From the NCBI GenBank assembly GCA_932294295.1, contig OW028580.1, positions 36,525,336-36,589,335 on the forward strand: 64,000 nucleotides of DNA, written 5' to 3'. The position numbers were made by a program, and so were the translations under genes. A model generated the notes under the pieces. The model was not told where the DNA came from, searched no databases, and worked only from the letters and a program-made list of their open reading frames with translations. Below, piece after piece: positions 46,126-57,591 of this stretch (position 1 is its first letter; each line of letters starts with the position of its first letter). The stretch comes from Alitta virens (Eukaryota; Annelida; Polychaeta; Phyllodocida; Nereididae).

Positions 46126-48150
46126 GATCGTAAACTCCTGTGGTCATGCTGTGAACTCAGAGGTCAAAGGTCAAGTGGGATAAACAGACCCCCATTATTG
46201 CTGCACCCCTAGCGTTGCGTACATATTTCTGAGATTTTGTTGCGTAGGAGCTGGTCAACAAATGGTCAACAAATCGGCCTATAACAAAATCTATAATAAT
46301 GTTTTCTTTTTTTATAAAATGAGGAATGATTACTAAATTAATCCAGATCTTACACTGTCATACAAAATTTTAGCTACAGCTAAATACATGGAATCCAATA
46401 AATCATAATGTGGGAAATACATTTTTGAATGTGTATACCTAAGGGAGTGTACATGGGCCTAAGTACAGGGTGGAGGTAAGGGGGACAAAAATATTTTTCA
46501 CTTTTTCACACTTTTTGTATCCTTACAATGTATATTATTGGGAAAAACGAGGATCCCCCCCCCCCCCCACTTTTTCAGAGCAAACAATTCTCATTACAGT
46601 GTATATTGTATTTTGTAGTTTCAGTACTTATACTTCTAATGTATTCAACTATATGTACGGTGCATATATTAAATCGTATTTTGTCAAATACGATTTGCTT
46701 GTATATTTAACTGATGGATTTTGGAGGTTTAAAAACGACATGCACAGTACATCAGCATGTCATATTCAGTCTCTCATGAAATACAATTATACTACACTTT
46801 AATACAGATTGTACAGTTCTTATTTATATCTATTTCGTATTTGGTAGAAGCTGGAGCATTCTCTGAAAATTTGAGACTAATCAATTGAGCCGTTTTGATT
46901 TAATTACAGCATTAACGGCAGAAAAACAGCAATTTTTGCCATTTTAGTGTGATATTTTTAAGTTTAACAAATATTACTGATCAATTGATGTCAATAATTC
47001 ATGCTTAAAATTTAATGTTGTAAACTAACATTTTCCAATACATTTTTAAAGTTTAGATAAACTTGCTCTGCCTGTTCACTGTTCATCTTACAAAAGAGAA
47101 TCCCAAAGTCAACATTATTTATGAACAATGATGAAGGAAAATTTCCTCTTATAATGTATTATCAAAGAAATTATATTAATACATGTACTCGAGCATATAG
47201 TTTGCTGAAATTATGTCGAAACATCAGCAATAATAGCTTTGAAAATATATTTTGCGGAAATTTTAATTTAGCTTATCCTTGTGTCACTAGTATCCATTAA
47301 AGTTCCTTATGTTTCCAGGGTAGTGATAGCCCAAGAAAAATAAAAAACGGATGTTCCAAGCATTATGCCCAACATTCAATGCATTTCATTTTCGACCGAT
47401 CCATTTGAAAGAATCTGAGAAGTTTAAGATCAAATAAGTGTGGCCTCACCATACAATAATATCCAATGATTAAGAATTGTACTTATGTTATTGGCCTAAA
47501 TAGAAATAAAATTTTACGAATTTAAGGCTTTTTCTAGAAGTGAGACATTAAATGGTTGTTTACTGTTAACTTTTATGTAATACAACAGATTCAGGGCATG
47601 TGAAACACAAAATTGTTACTACCATTTTTCTCATCTGTATATCCATTGTGACCACCAACAAATGCACAAAGCGTGTGTCTTGGGCATTTTGAAGTTAATG
47701 GGGGGGGGGGGCATTTATTGCAAATTCTTCAGTCATATTCATAAACTTAATGTCCAGCCATCCACACCTTGATAAATTACAAAACCTTTTTCAATGGATG
47801 CATTAAAAAGACAACAAAATTCATGCATGTATGCCTAATAGTTTATGACCCTTTTAGAAAACGCAGGCCTACACAAAAATATACACTAGCAATCCCACTC
47901 ATTGACATGCAGGCCTGGGGCAAATGACTTTTTATTTTAAACTTTAATCAGACATATCTACTTAAATTGTAAATATAGAGAGCTATTGTCGTGTGATAAC
48001 TTGCATAGGCCCCTATTTGATCTCCAAAAGTTCCAAAAAACGTGACAAACAAGCACTCATAGCATTGCTGCAGTGGCCCACGTGGCTTTGTTTTTCCCCC
48101 TTGACCTTTGACCTCTGAGGACACAAGATGGCGGCGCGGAGTTTACGATC
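46126..48150. mobile_element. Inverted-repeat-bounded element carrying DR1 motifs
   Basis: gatcgtaaactcc (46126-46138) is inverted at 48138-48150. Further in, both ends carry tcagaggtcaaaggtcaag (46159-46177; inverse 48098-48116), which contains a perfect AGGTCA-A-AGGTCA direct repeat. Outside both ends lie CTAT/ATTCT microsatellites. The about 2-kb interior is AT-rich with no coding signal and includes copy 3 of the repeat seen at 14400 and 19020 (46860-47090, inverted). Confidence 0.55.
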
Positions 48151-48290
48151 TCACTTCTGTTCTATTCTATTCTATTCTATTCTATCTATCTATTTATCTA
48201 TCTTGTCCTATCCTATCCTATCTATTCAATTCTATCAATCTATCAATCTATCAACCTATCTATCAATCTATCTATCCAAGGACTTCATCT
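48151..48290. repeat. (ATTCT)n and (CTAT)n microsatellite
   Basis: ttctattctattctat followed by CTAT and CAAT units up to about 48285. The overlapping plus-strand frames (YLSIYLS peptides) are translations of it. Confidence 0.9.
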
Positions 48291-48999
48291 ACCTATCCTT
48301 AATTTTAGTGGGAAATTCCCTAGTCTGGTGTGGGCTGGTGCGATCTTTATTGTGCCTTCTTTGGAAATAGCCTACGAATTGTTAGGCGGTCTTAAAGTCT
48401 CTGTTTCTATTCAGTGTCTTACTGGTAAGGTGGTCTTAGTATTGAGTTGGTCTTAAAGTGGGGTTTCACCTTATATCTGTTCTGCTATCTGAGGCAGGAA
48501 GGACAACCTCTCATGTGTAATTATTGTGAACCATCGATTTACATACTGTGTTTCAGTGAGCATTCGAGTGAATTATCACGAAACAGTAACGCTCTAGGCT
48601 ACCAATTAATTGGTAATGATAGGCAGGTCGACAGCAACTGGCTACGCTTCTGTGGTAATGCTCTGAGGCCCGTTTTCACCTTTAAACATTTTTTTGAATA
48701 TGTTCCAGCTGCCCTATTGACTTGAAACCTTCACTAAAAGTTGACCCAGGGTCTCTAGTTTACACATGATTTTTTTCATCAAAAGTGATCGTAAGGAAAA
48801 AAAAGTGCTCGTAAGAGTTTGTTTTCATATTTTCTAGCCTTCCCGACAGAATGGTAATGATAGAGCCAATTAACACTCCCCCCCCCCCCCTTTTTGACTG
48901 CCCCCTCTCCTATCAACTCCGCACCCCTTGACCTGATGTCTACTGTATGCAGATAGCAGTGTACATTATTATGCTTATCCATCTTGTTTGATAAGTCAG

Positions 49000-49808
49000 T
49001 CACATTAACAAAAGAAAGAACGAAAGAAAAAAGGAAAGAAAGCAAGAAATAAAGAAAGATAGAAATAAAGAAAGATAGAAATAAAGAAAGATAGAAAGAT
49101 AGATAGATAGATTGACTGATTGATTAACTGACTGATTGATTGATTGATCATATCTAATCTCAATATATACACTGTATTAACTAATCCGAAAACTGGAATA
49201 TATGAATATATTCATAGTGTTGTAGTCTATACGAAGTGGCATGTACAGTGCTCCCCCCCCCCCCTGCCTATTGGGAAATGTGTACTGGTACTACTCTTGT
49301 CTACATGCTAGTTTGAACACATCACCAATAAGACCACTTTAAGACAACATCTAGATTAACACCTCACTATCAAGACCACCTGTCACAAAAGACCACCTCA
49401 CTGTTAAAATCACATTATTCTTAAGATCTGTCCATCTATCTATCTATCTATCTATCTGGTTGTCTATCTGGTTGTCTAGCTGTCTAGCTGCCTGACTGAC
49501 TGACTGACTGACTGACTATCTACCTATCTACCTATTTACCAATCTATGATCATAATAGATAATCTCTCTCTCTCGCTCTCTCTCTCTCCATCTATCTATC
49601 TATCTAGTTCTATCTATCTATCTATCTAACTAGTTCTATCTATCTATCTATCCATCTAGTTCTATCTATCTATCTATCTAGCTCTATCTTTCTATCTATA
49701 TATCTAGTTCTATCTATCTATCTAGCTCTATCTATCTATCTATATATATATCTATCTATCTATCTATCTATCTAGCTAGCTCTATCTATATATCTGTCTA
49801 TCTATCTA

Positions 49809-49841
<33 letters not shown>

Positions 49842-50230
49842 AGTTATCTATCTAGTTCTATCTAGTTCTATCTATCTATCTATCTATCTAGCTCTATCTA
49901 TCTATCTATCTAGTTCTATCTATCTAGTTCTATCTATCTATCTAGCTCTATCTAGCTATATCTATCTATCTATCTCACTCTATCTATCTATCTATCTATC
50001 CATCTATCTCTATCTATCTATCTAGCTCTATCTATCTATCTATCTAGCTCTATCTAGCTCTATCCATCTCTATCTATCTATTTATCTATCTAGCTCTATC
50101 TATCTAGATCTATCTATCTATCTATCTATCTATCTAGCTCTATCTATCTAACTATCTAGCTCTATCTAGCTCTATCTAGCTCTATCTATCTATCTATCTA
50201 GCTCTATCTAGCTCTATCTAGCTCTATTTC
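49000..50230. repeat. Large microsatellite block
   Basis: A purine-rich GAAA/GATA tract (about 49005-49150) is followed, after about 280 bp of unique sequence, by about 800 bp of CTAT units interspersed with CTAG, CTGACTGA and TA runs (49430-50230). The unique part (49310-49430) has loose copies of a gaccacctcact word also found at 51590-51770. Confidence 0.9.
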
Positions 50231-50299
50231 TCTTAGTTGTCTTCATCCAAGTTCTTGTTAAACACAATTAGACCCATTCATCAAGACAAAAATGTATAT

Positions 50300-50560
50300 G
50301 CATAACAATAATACTTTGCTGTGGAATGGCTTACCTCCTCACTTAAGGAAAAACACTTAATGTTAGTTTTCATGAAGAGCTAAAAGACTCACTTATTTAA
50401 TATGCCTTTACCTGATTCTTCTATTTCAAGTTTATATACATCAATTGACTTCATTTTAATTCGATTTTATAGATTTTTAGATTCTGATTTTATTGTTAAG
50501 TGTCATTTGCTAGCTGGGCATAAAGTAAATGTACCATAACATGTTTAACTTTTGATAATT
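50300..50560 (+). pseudogene. LINE ORF2 C-terminal remnant
   Basis: Around 50310-50360 the plus strand reads 'LLWNGLPPHLRKNT', the iWNgLP block of LINE C-termini, then a decayed tail ('KRLTYLICLY'-like). No RT core and no clear 3' tail were found. Confidence 0.5.
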
Positions 50561-51589
50561 AAAAGTAGAAAGTTTCTAAAAATTTAAAATTTTCAGCATT
50601 TTATTGTTTGGAGATGGTCCCTAATGATGCACCCTGACAAGTCAAAGCTGCATGGGAGTATGCAATGATGTAGCACAAGACGCATGGTGAGGTGCTTGTT
50701 CTGACTTACAGAAGCAGGGGCCATCTCAAAACAGAGACTACATAGCAATGCCTCAACATTATTGTATGTAATAACCTTTTCTCCATGGTGAAATGGTGAA
50801 ATATACTGGGCTTTATTCCTTGTAAACAAATTACTATGTTTAGAGCCTAAAAATTATCATAATGCCTATAATAATCTGATTACATTCATGTGTGAATTCA
50901 AAAGAAATAAAAGTTCTTACGTACATAGGTCAAGATAGTAGAAGGCTGCACTATCCTAATTCAATCAATTCATCATGCCAGAAGGGTATTTTTTTTATGC
51001 AAAATGGTCTTGAGTAACCAAAAAAGTTTATGTTAAGATTTAGACAGGAATAAAAAAAGGAAAGGGAAACAAAATATGGGCTAGTATATCTTGCATGACT
51101 ATAATATTGAACCCAAATAAGGACATGTATGAAATATAAATGTCATAATATAGCCAAATTCAAGTGGCTAGCTAAAACATTACTCATTATAACTGACTGA
51201 CTAACTGACTGACCCTTGTATTCACCCTGCCCAAGAATTTTCTTTTTTTCAAAATACATGGAAAAGTGTCTCTATGATTTTATCTTGGTGAAATTAGGCA
51301 ATTAGGTCCAGTTTCGCTTATAGCTATTTATCAATGACAGTTCAATTTCAGTTTATTTTAATAATGTGATCATGCCATTTCATGGGGTATTATTGCATAC
51401 ATTTGCTGGAGAATTGGCGAGACATAGAATATGAAATATATAAATCTATTTGCAAGCATATAAAATAGATTAGATAATTACCAGCAAACATAAGTAATTG
51501 AATCAATGTATACTACATGTTAAGGTTCAATAATAGCATCATGCTTACCATGCATTCCTGATCATAATGGCCAGGTTGTTTAACAGTGA

Positions 51590-51770
51590 GGTGTTCAATA
51601 ATTGGATAAAGTGATCTTTATGGTAAGATGGCCTGTTTCAGAGGTGGTCTTAATAGTGAGGTGGTTTTAATAGTGAGGTGGTCTTCTTGAGGTGGCCTTT
51701 GTGGCTTAATAGAGATGTGGTCTTAATAGTGAGATGGTCCTAATAGTGAGGTAGTCATAATAGCATGGAG
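51590..51770. repeat. GTGGTCTTAATAGTGAG minisatellite
   Basis: About nine degenerate 17-bp-like units (gtggtcttaatagtgagg and variants). Related words occur inverted at 49320-49420 and loosely at 48390-48460. Confidence 0.75.
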
Positions 51771-51774
51771 ACAA

Positions 51775-52971
51775 GAGTAGAAGGAGTGGAAACTCTTTTT
51801 CGTCACACCCCATTGCTAATTTTATGGCTTTCTGCTTATTAACTCCACTAGAATCGCATTGGATTTCCTGTTTCTTCAATTTTGGCGGTTTTACCTCCCA
51901 CTTTAATTGGCAGTTTTATAGTTGGCGGCATGTCTTTCATCCAATCAGTGTCTCGGAGAGGGAAAGGGGTTCCCTGGCCTCTCTTTGATTTCTGCTAGAA
52001 CAGCCCCTCTCCATGCCATGCATCAAAAAATAAACAACTATTTCTTCCTAATGTTGAATCTTTTAGTTAAATGCCTCTCCATTTGAGGATTATTTTAGCA
52101 TTTTTCCCATGAAAAAATGACAATTCTATGGCAAGTTACACAATTATTTAGCTAAAAAGTCGCATTTTAGTGAGCAAAAACAGTTGTTGTTTACATTCTC
52201 ATAACTTCTATGGGACGCCTCTGGCGAAGCTGTCCTTTGGATAGTTAAAAAATGAAATTTGTTGTTTTTAATGAAAACTGACGGCCCTCTATTAATGGTA
52301 ATGGCACAAGAATGCATAAGACTTTGTCATGTTTTCAAGGCATTTAGAAGTTAAAATGACATAATTTAAAAATTTAACTCTCAATTTTAGCAAATGGTGT
52401 AAATATTATGTATATATGCCAATCACAGAAAATAAAAAACAACCTTTAAAGCAATTACTGACTCAATGCATGTAATGTTATAGGAAAGAGAAAGGCCTTA
52501 TTTTGATATATTTTCAAAGTATATATATTTGAATAGTAAAGCATGTTATGTTAATTTTTATAATACCAAAATTAATATTAACTTTTAGGACTAAACAGCA
52601 TTAATAAATAGATGCATAATTCATAAGGTATTTCATTGGAGTTGATGTATAATAATGCACAATTATTATTAGATCTTGACCATTGAAATTTGTAAAGTTT
52701 TTAAAGTCATATAACAAAGACTTTAACAGGTTAACTGTAAATATGATTGAAATATAAGGGTAGGGGATTTTTCACAACAAGGTCACTGCAACAAGGGCGT
52801 ATAATGACCGTCTCAGTGCCACAGTGAGGTATGCGACGGCCATTTAGGGGGTGGTTTGTGGTAATAAAAGGGGTGATAAACAAGATAACGTGAAATTTCA
52901 CAGATCTTTAAAAACTCATCTGAGACACTGACTGAACCTTTGAACGTGCTGGGTTTCCACTCCTTCTACTC
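51775..52971. mobile_element. 1.2-kb element with 19-bp perfect TIRs
   Basis: gagtagaaggagtggaaac (51775-51793) and its exact complement (52953-52971) bound 1197 bp without coding capacity. No target duplication longer than 2-3 bp is visible. It is probably a non-autonomous DNA transposon. Confidence 0.55.
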
Positions 52972-53548
52972 AAAGGGCAATGCACACGTTCCAATGGCAT
53001 TGTGGCATGATTCTGCCCCCCTCCCTGGCGGTTTCACACAAATACAATGTAATCTATAAATGGGGGGGGGGGGGTGTCGGGGAGGGGGACAGGCAGCTTG
53101 GCCGTGGACGCCCTGGCCGCCGCAATCACCGATGTCCCGTGATTAAAATTTACCCCCACACCCCTTCCCCACCCTTTATAAAATGCAAAGACCCCTTTTG
53201 AGATACCAGAATATGTTTAAGATAGTATGGAAACATTTTTATGCAAAACACATCTTAATTCTGAACAAACATGAATTGAATTTGATAATTACAATATAAA
53301 TTTTAACCTCCTCCAGCATTATTGTTAATATATTAAATATTATCAATTTTAATGGCCAAAATCAATTAATGATGCAAAAATGTCCAAAAAGTAAAAGCTT
53401 AATATGGCGTTCAGACGATTTTTGGGTACCTAAAGCCCAAACAGAGACTAGTGTCGTCCTCTGGTGAAAAAAAATGGAAGAAATAGTCTTGTGGGACTTT
53501 CAAACAGGGACATCCTAAAAAAAGGTGCAATACATAGCGATTTTTCAC

Positions 53549-53590
53549 AATTACATATCTGTAGGCAGATATGCCTACAGATATGTAATT
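53549..53590. repeat. 42-bp hairpin palindrome
   Basis: The 18-bp arm aattacatatctgtaggc (53549-53566) and its exact complement (53573-53590) are separated by agatat. Confidence 0.95.
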
Positions 53591-53624
53591 ATAACTATAA
53601 TATTATAAATTGCATTAATCCTGA

Positions 53625-53773
53625 CGCCTGTTGATGCCCGTTAACGCCCAATGACGCCCGTTAAAAACTACAGACAGTGCCTGATTTTATTATGTTCATC
53701 TAATTTAATTTTATTTTCTCAACAGGTGTTAAATACTTTGAACAAGCGTAAAGGATAAACTGACTTTTGGCAC
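53625..53773. repeat. Inverted copy of the GGCGTCAA element
   Basis: Words gacgcctgttgatgcccg, ttaacgcccaatgacgcccg and ctgacttttggcac (53760-53773) are the reverse complement, in reverse order, of those at 27319-27470. Confidence 0.55.
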
Positions 53774-53824
53774 TTAAATAATGCCATAGTAGTGATTTAG
53801 ATTATAAATTTGCAAATAATTCGG

Positions 53825-54075
53825 TGTTAACTGGCTGTCAGTGGTAGCCGTCAGTGGCTGTCAGTAGGCTGTCAGTAGCTGTCAGTGGCTGTGACTGGCA
53901 GTCAGTGGCTGTCAGTGGCTGTCTGTGGCTGTCAGTAGCTGTCAGTAGGCTGTCAGTAGCTGTCAGTGGCTGTGAGTGGCAGTCAGTGGCTGTCAGTGGC
54001 TGTCTGTGGCTGTCAGTAGCTGTCAGTGGCTGTCAGTAGCTGTCAGTGGCTGTCTGTGACTCTCTGTGGCTGTGG
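53825..54075. repeat. 10-bp GGCTGTCAGT minisatellite
   Basis: About 25 units of gtcagtggct and gtcagtagct. The open frame 53854-54039 (WLSVAVSGC peptides) is a translation of it. It lies about 570 bp upstream of the CRH-type coding exon. Confidence 0.9.
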
Positions 54076-54647
54076 TTTCAATGCATTCTTCATAGTAATT
54101 TACAAAGTAAAGAGTGTCTGAATAATTTTTGTTTTACTGTACAAGCCAATTTAGTTCTTAATCTCCTATAATTCAGTGTTCTTAAGTCTCAAGGGAGGGG
54201 AGCCACTGTTACTACTATGTGACGTCTTACGCTGCACTTTAAAAAAATACCATAACTACGCTGTAGATTATTAAAATTCAGATTTAGATTTTTTTATTTT
54301 ACCCAAAACAATTCATCAATTATATTAAAATATTTCAAGTTGATAATAATGAAATGTCCGCATATCAATGTTTACTGGCAAACTTTAAAATGAAAATATT
54401 GACCTAGATGTGTTTGAAATTATTTCAAGTCTATAGCAACAGGGATGAAAAAAATTGGAGCAATACTTCACTGAACTGTAGATTTGAATTAAAATTTTAA
54501 GTTTCTATGTGAGTCAAATTTGCCTTTTATTGAAAATCAGAGGGTCAGATAGATAACACGCACAGAACCGAAGAGTGCAACAAATTTTGTGGATGTTTTT
54601 AGGATGACAATAAACTAATGTATAATTGTTTTTTATTTTATTGCAGA

Positions 54648-55142
54648 ATGGCTTGGCAACATATCATCCTTATTACAACTATAACCAGCTGTCTTCAAGC
54701 AGTGACACAGGGGTTTCCCACAAGGGGGGAGCCCATTAAATTCAAAGAAAATGACGTCACAACAGTGAATGAGGAAGACCTTTCAGCAGAGGATTCTCCC
54801 ATAAGTTTGCACAAAATATGGTATTCAGTTTTAGGCCTTGAATCAGACGTCCAAGCAAAAATATCACAGGAAAGTAAAGTCATGAAACGTTCAAGATACC
54901 ACAAATATTCGCAGAGCCTCCCATATCTGTCACCAGAGCAACTCAGGCGACTGAGAGTCTACTACGAGCGCTACCTTGTGCCCATGATGACAACTGAAGC
55001 TCCAACGCCATCTCGTGGATACATCAGAAACCTCTCTGTTAATCTTGAACTTGGTACACTGGGTCAATTAGTAGAAGAAAATGATCGAAAAAACAGAATT
55101 TTGAAATCCCAAGGTATTCTTAATGACATTGGCAGGCGATAG
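54648..55142 (+). CDS. CRH/DH44-type neuropeptide precursor, complete coding exon
   Basis: A 164-residue secreted precursor. Residues 1-22 form a signal peptide (start MAWQHIILITTI). Dibasic sites are K80-R81 and R100-R101. The C-terminus has the corticotropin-releasing-hormone/insect DH44 pattern: LSVNLELGTL at 129-138, a charged amphipathic helix, and ILNDIGRR at 157-164. G162 is the amide donor, R163-R164 the cleavage site, followed directly by the stop. The mature amidated peptide would be 38 residues if cut after R123 or 34 after R127; monobasic cleavage is inferred. Family peptides act on class B GPCRs. A splice acceptor (tttattttattgcag, AG at 54645-54646) precedes the ATG by one base, so upstream in-frame ATGs at 54618 are intronic. 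A possible poly(A) signal ATTAAA lies at 55361-55366. Confidence 0.8.
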   Translation: MAWQHIILITTITSCLQAVTQGFPTRGEPIKFKENDVTTVNEEDLSAEDSPISLHKIWYSVLGLESDVQAKISQESKVMKRSRYHKYSQSLPYLSPEQLRRLRVYYERYLVPMMTTEAPTPSRGYIRNLSVNLELGTLGQLVEENDRKNRILKSQGILNDIGRR

Positions 55143-55924
55143 GTTCATTTTGTTGTAATTTTAAAGACTTTATTTGTCCCAGACTTTGTCACACTGTCAC
55201 AAATATTACCCGTGTAATTATTTCATGTATGATATTGACATGTGTTATCCTGCATCATGTAGGCTTTTGTAGTGTTGATCTTTTAAATCATGATTCCATC
55301 CAATTGCCAACTTTGTACAGATTGTACTTAATTGATACTATTGATTGGCACTAATAGCTCATTAAACTAATTAGTCAAAATCCGGGATCTTACATTAGGC
55401 GACCGAAGTCTTATCAAAAGTATGACAATTCTGAACACGGCCAGAAGCCTAATCTGTCAGAAATTCTTTCTTTTATTTATCTGTATATATATACTGCTGA
55501 TTTGGCTTCAATTTCAATTCAGATATGTTTCAACTCAGTATGTAATTGTTGAGACTGGTTTAATCTTTTGTGTTTTTCAGAAATTTTTCTAGTCTTTCCG
55601 TTATAGGTTACTAGATTCTGATTGTAGTAATTAACTAAAATACTAGGAGAAGTAAATTTCAAACCTTTAATCTATTTAGCATTCACACAATTGTAAAACA
55701 TAGCATTAAAAGACATATGATTACACATACTAAACAAAAGCAAATTCACATACCTTAACCAAATGTGCACATCATTCCTTGGTCATACACTTGTCGTATA
55801 ACCTGACAAATCTATTCTTATGATTTAACTTCTATATCTACTATAATCTCTCTCTTCCAACTTGATAGCACAGCTCCTTCCAGCTGGCTGCTCTATGCTC
55901 AATCTTTCTTTGGATCCTTCTCAA

Positions 55925-55956
<32 letters not shown>

Positions 55957-56448
55957 GACTAACCCCAGCCCCTTACCTTGATTATATACCCACTACCTGT
56001 TCCCCCCCTCTTAACTTCGTGCTAGAGGTAGGCCTGCAGGAGATTTGCTTTCTCCATGTAGCTGCAGTTATGTAGGTTTGGGTCTGTTCTAAGTTTTACC
56101 CTCTGTGAATTACTGACCAAAGAATGTGTGCTTATACTCCAACAAGTTAACTAGTAATTCTACAACATTCAATTCAAATTCGTTATAGATTATCAGGTGT
56201 ACATTAGTAAATCATCAAAAATCGTTTTCCCTGCATATGGGAGATATACATTAATATTACAGCAAAGCCCCTACAGTGGGGATGTATACAATAATACATA
56301 TATTAAGACAATAAAATACATTAATAAATGGGAGATGTCTGATATCTTATAAATCCTCACGAGTGTCATCTTCATCAAACTTCAAACATTAGGTACTATT
56401 ACATATCTTATAATCCTCCTACTAATTATTACATAACTAATACATTCA
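55143..56448. other. 3' flank of the CRH-type gene
   Basis: Probable 3' UTR up to about 55390 (ATTAAA at 55361), then non-coding sequence with a (CT)n tract at about 55927-55952 and no further gene signal up to the BEL target duplication. Confidence 0.5.
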
Positions 56449-56453
56449 CATAC

Positions 56454-57412
56454 TGTTGATGCAGACACGACAAAATCCACTCTATTATTTACGCAGTTTA
56501 TTCATAACAGGATAAACAGGTAATCTACAAAAAATGAAGGAGACAACCAATTAAACAAATACCCAAAGTGAATTACCCCCCCTTATAATTGCCATTAATT
56601 ATTACATAACTGTATGCATAAGTATTGCAATCCTGAACTACAGGTAAAATTATAATAATTATAAACCATAGTTGAATTAAAAAGACAATAAATGCACATG
56701 ACATAACTTTAGAAACATCCATATTAACTTCAAATTCAAATACTCAATATGTATAAAATATACAATGTTCAAATAATCAAACTTTATAATTAGTCAATGC
56801 CCATATATTAAACTTACAACAACATGTGGGTTCTCTGGAGTGCTGCACCATCAATATGTGGGCCATGACATGACACAACTGTGACCTGAATAATATTAAC
56901 TACATTATACCACTTGTCAAAATATTAAATGAATATACCATGAGATGAATATACCATGAGAAAAATCACTATATCAAAACAATTAATCTGCAATCTATTT
57001 ACAACATTACAGTATTAATAACATAGCAAATGATCCCTATAATGTACAACAAAAATGATAACATACCTCTGTTTGAGAATTAATGACAAGTATTGAATAC
57101 ATGTGGGTGACTTGTCATCTTGACTGTTAACCTTTGAGTAATGGCTGATTTTCTTTTCCCTACTGACAAGATTTTCCCAATCTCCCCTGTACTTCCTGTA
57201 CAATATAGGTCACTATTGTCATGCTAAATCTACATGCAACTTAGAGACAGCTAAGGGAACTGTGATAAACTACAACACTATACCTGTCCCTGACACTAAT
57301 CTCACAATGTCAGTTTATACTGTTGTGCTAAACACACAAACTATTACAAGTAATTAACATCAACAGAATACAATAAATAGGTCAAAATTAAATTACATTG
57401 GGAAATGTAACA
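56454..57412 (-). repeat. BEL/Pao 3' LTR
   Basis: 959 bp, TG...CA ends in element orientation. It differs from the other LTR at five sites (near 56483, 56751, 56865, 57117 and 57162). The 62-codon frame 57015-57203 lies inside and recurs in the other LTR; no function is evident. Confidence 0.95.
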
Positions 57413-57425
57413 CTCCCCTCCCTTT
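57413..57425 (-). promoter_or_regulatory. Polypurine tract
   Basis: On the minus strand AAAGGGAGGGGAG immediately precedes the 3' LTR, the position required for plus-strand priming in LTR retrotransposons. Confidence 0.85.
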
Positions 57426-57591
57426 AATTCTCCTAAATTCAGAGGACACAAATTATATACTGGTTATACATGATCATAATTGTGTGATAAAAGAGATACA
57501 ATGTATGTGATAAACTAGTTACAATAATGAACACAACCAATTTATCAGATTTTTTACATGTGGTATCAAATGAATTATACCTGAGATACAA

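Noticed and set aside
54695..54904. Minus-strand frame overlapping the CRH-type exon
   Set aside because: Antisense shadow of the precursor coding sequence.
57015..57203. 62-codon frame in the LTR, repeated at 63335-63523
   Set aside because: It is duplicated because the LTR is; no domain, start context or known LTR-coded protein fits.
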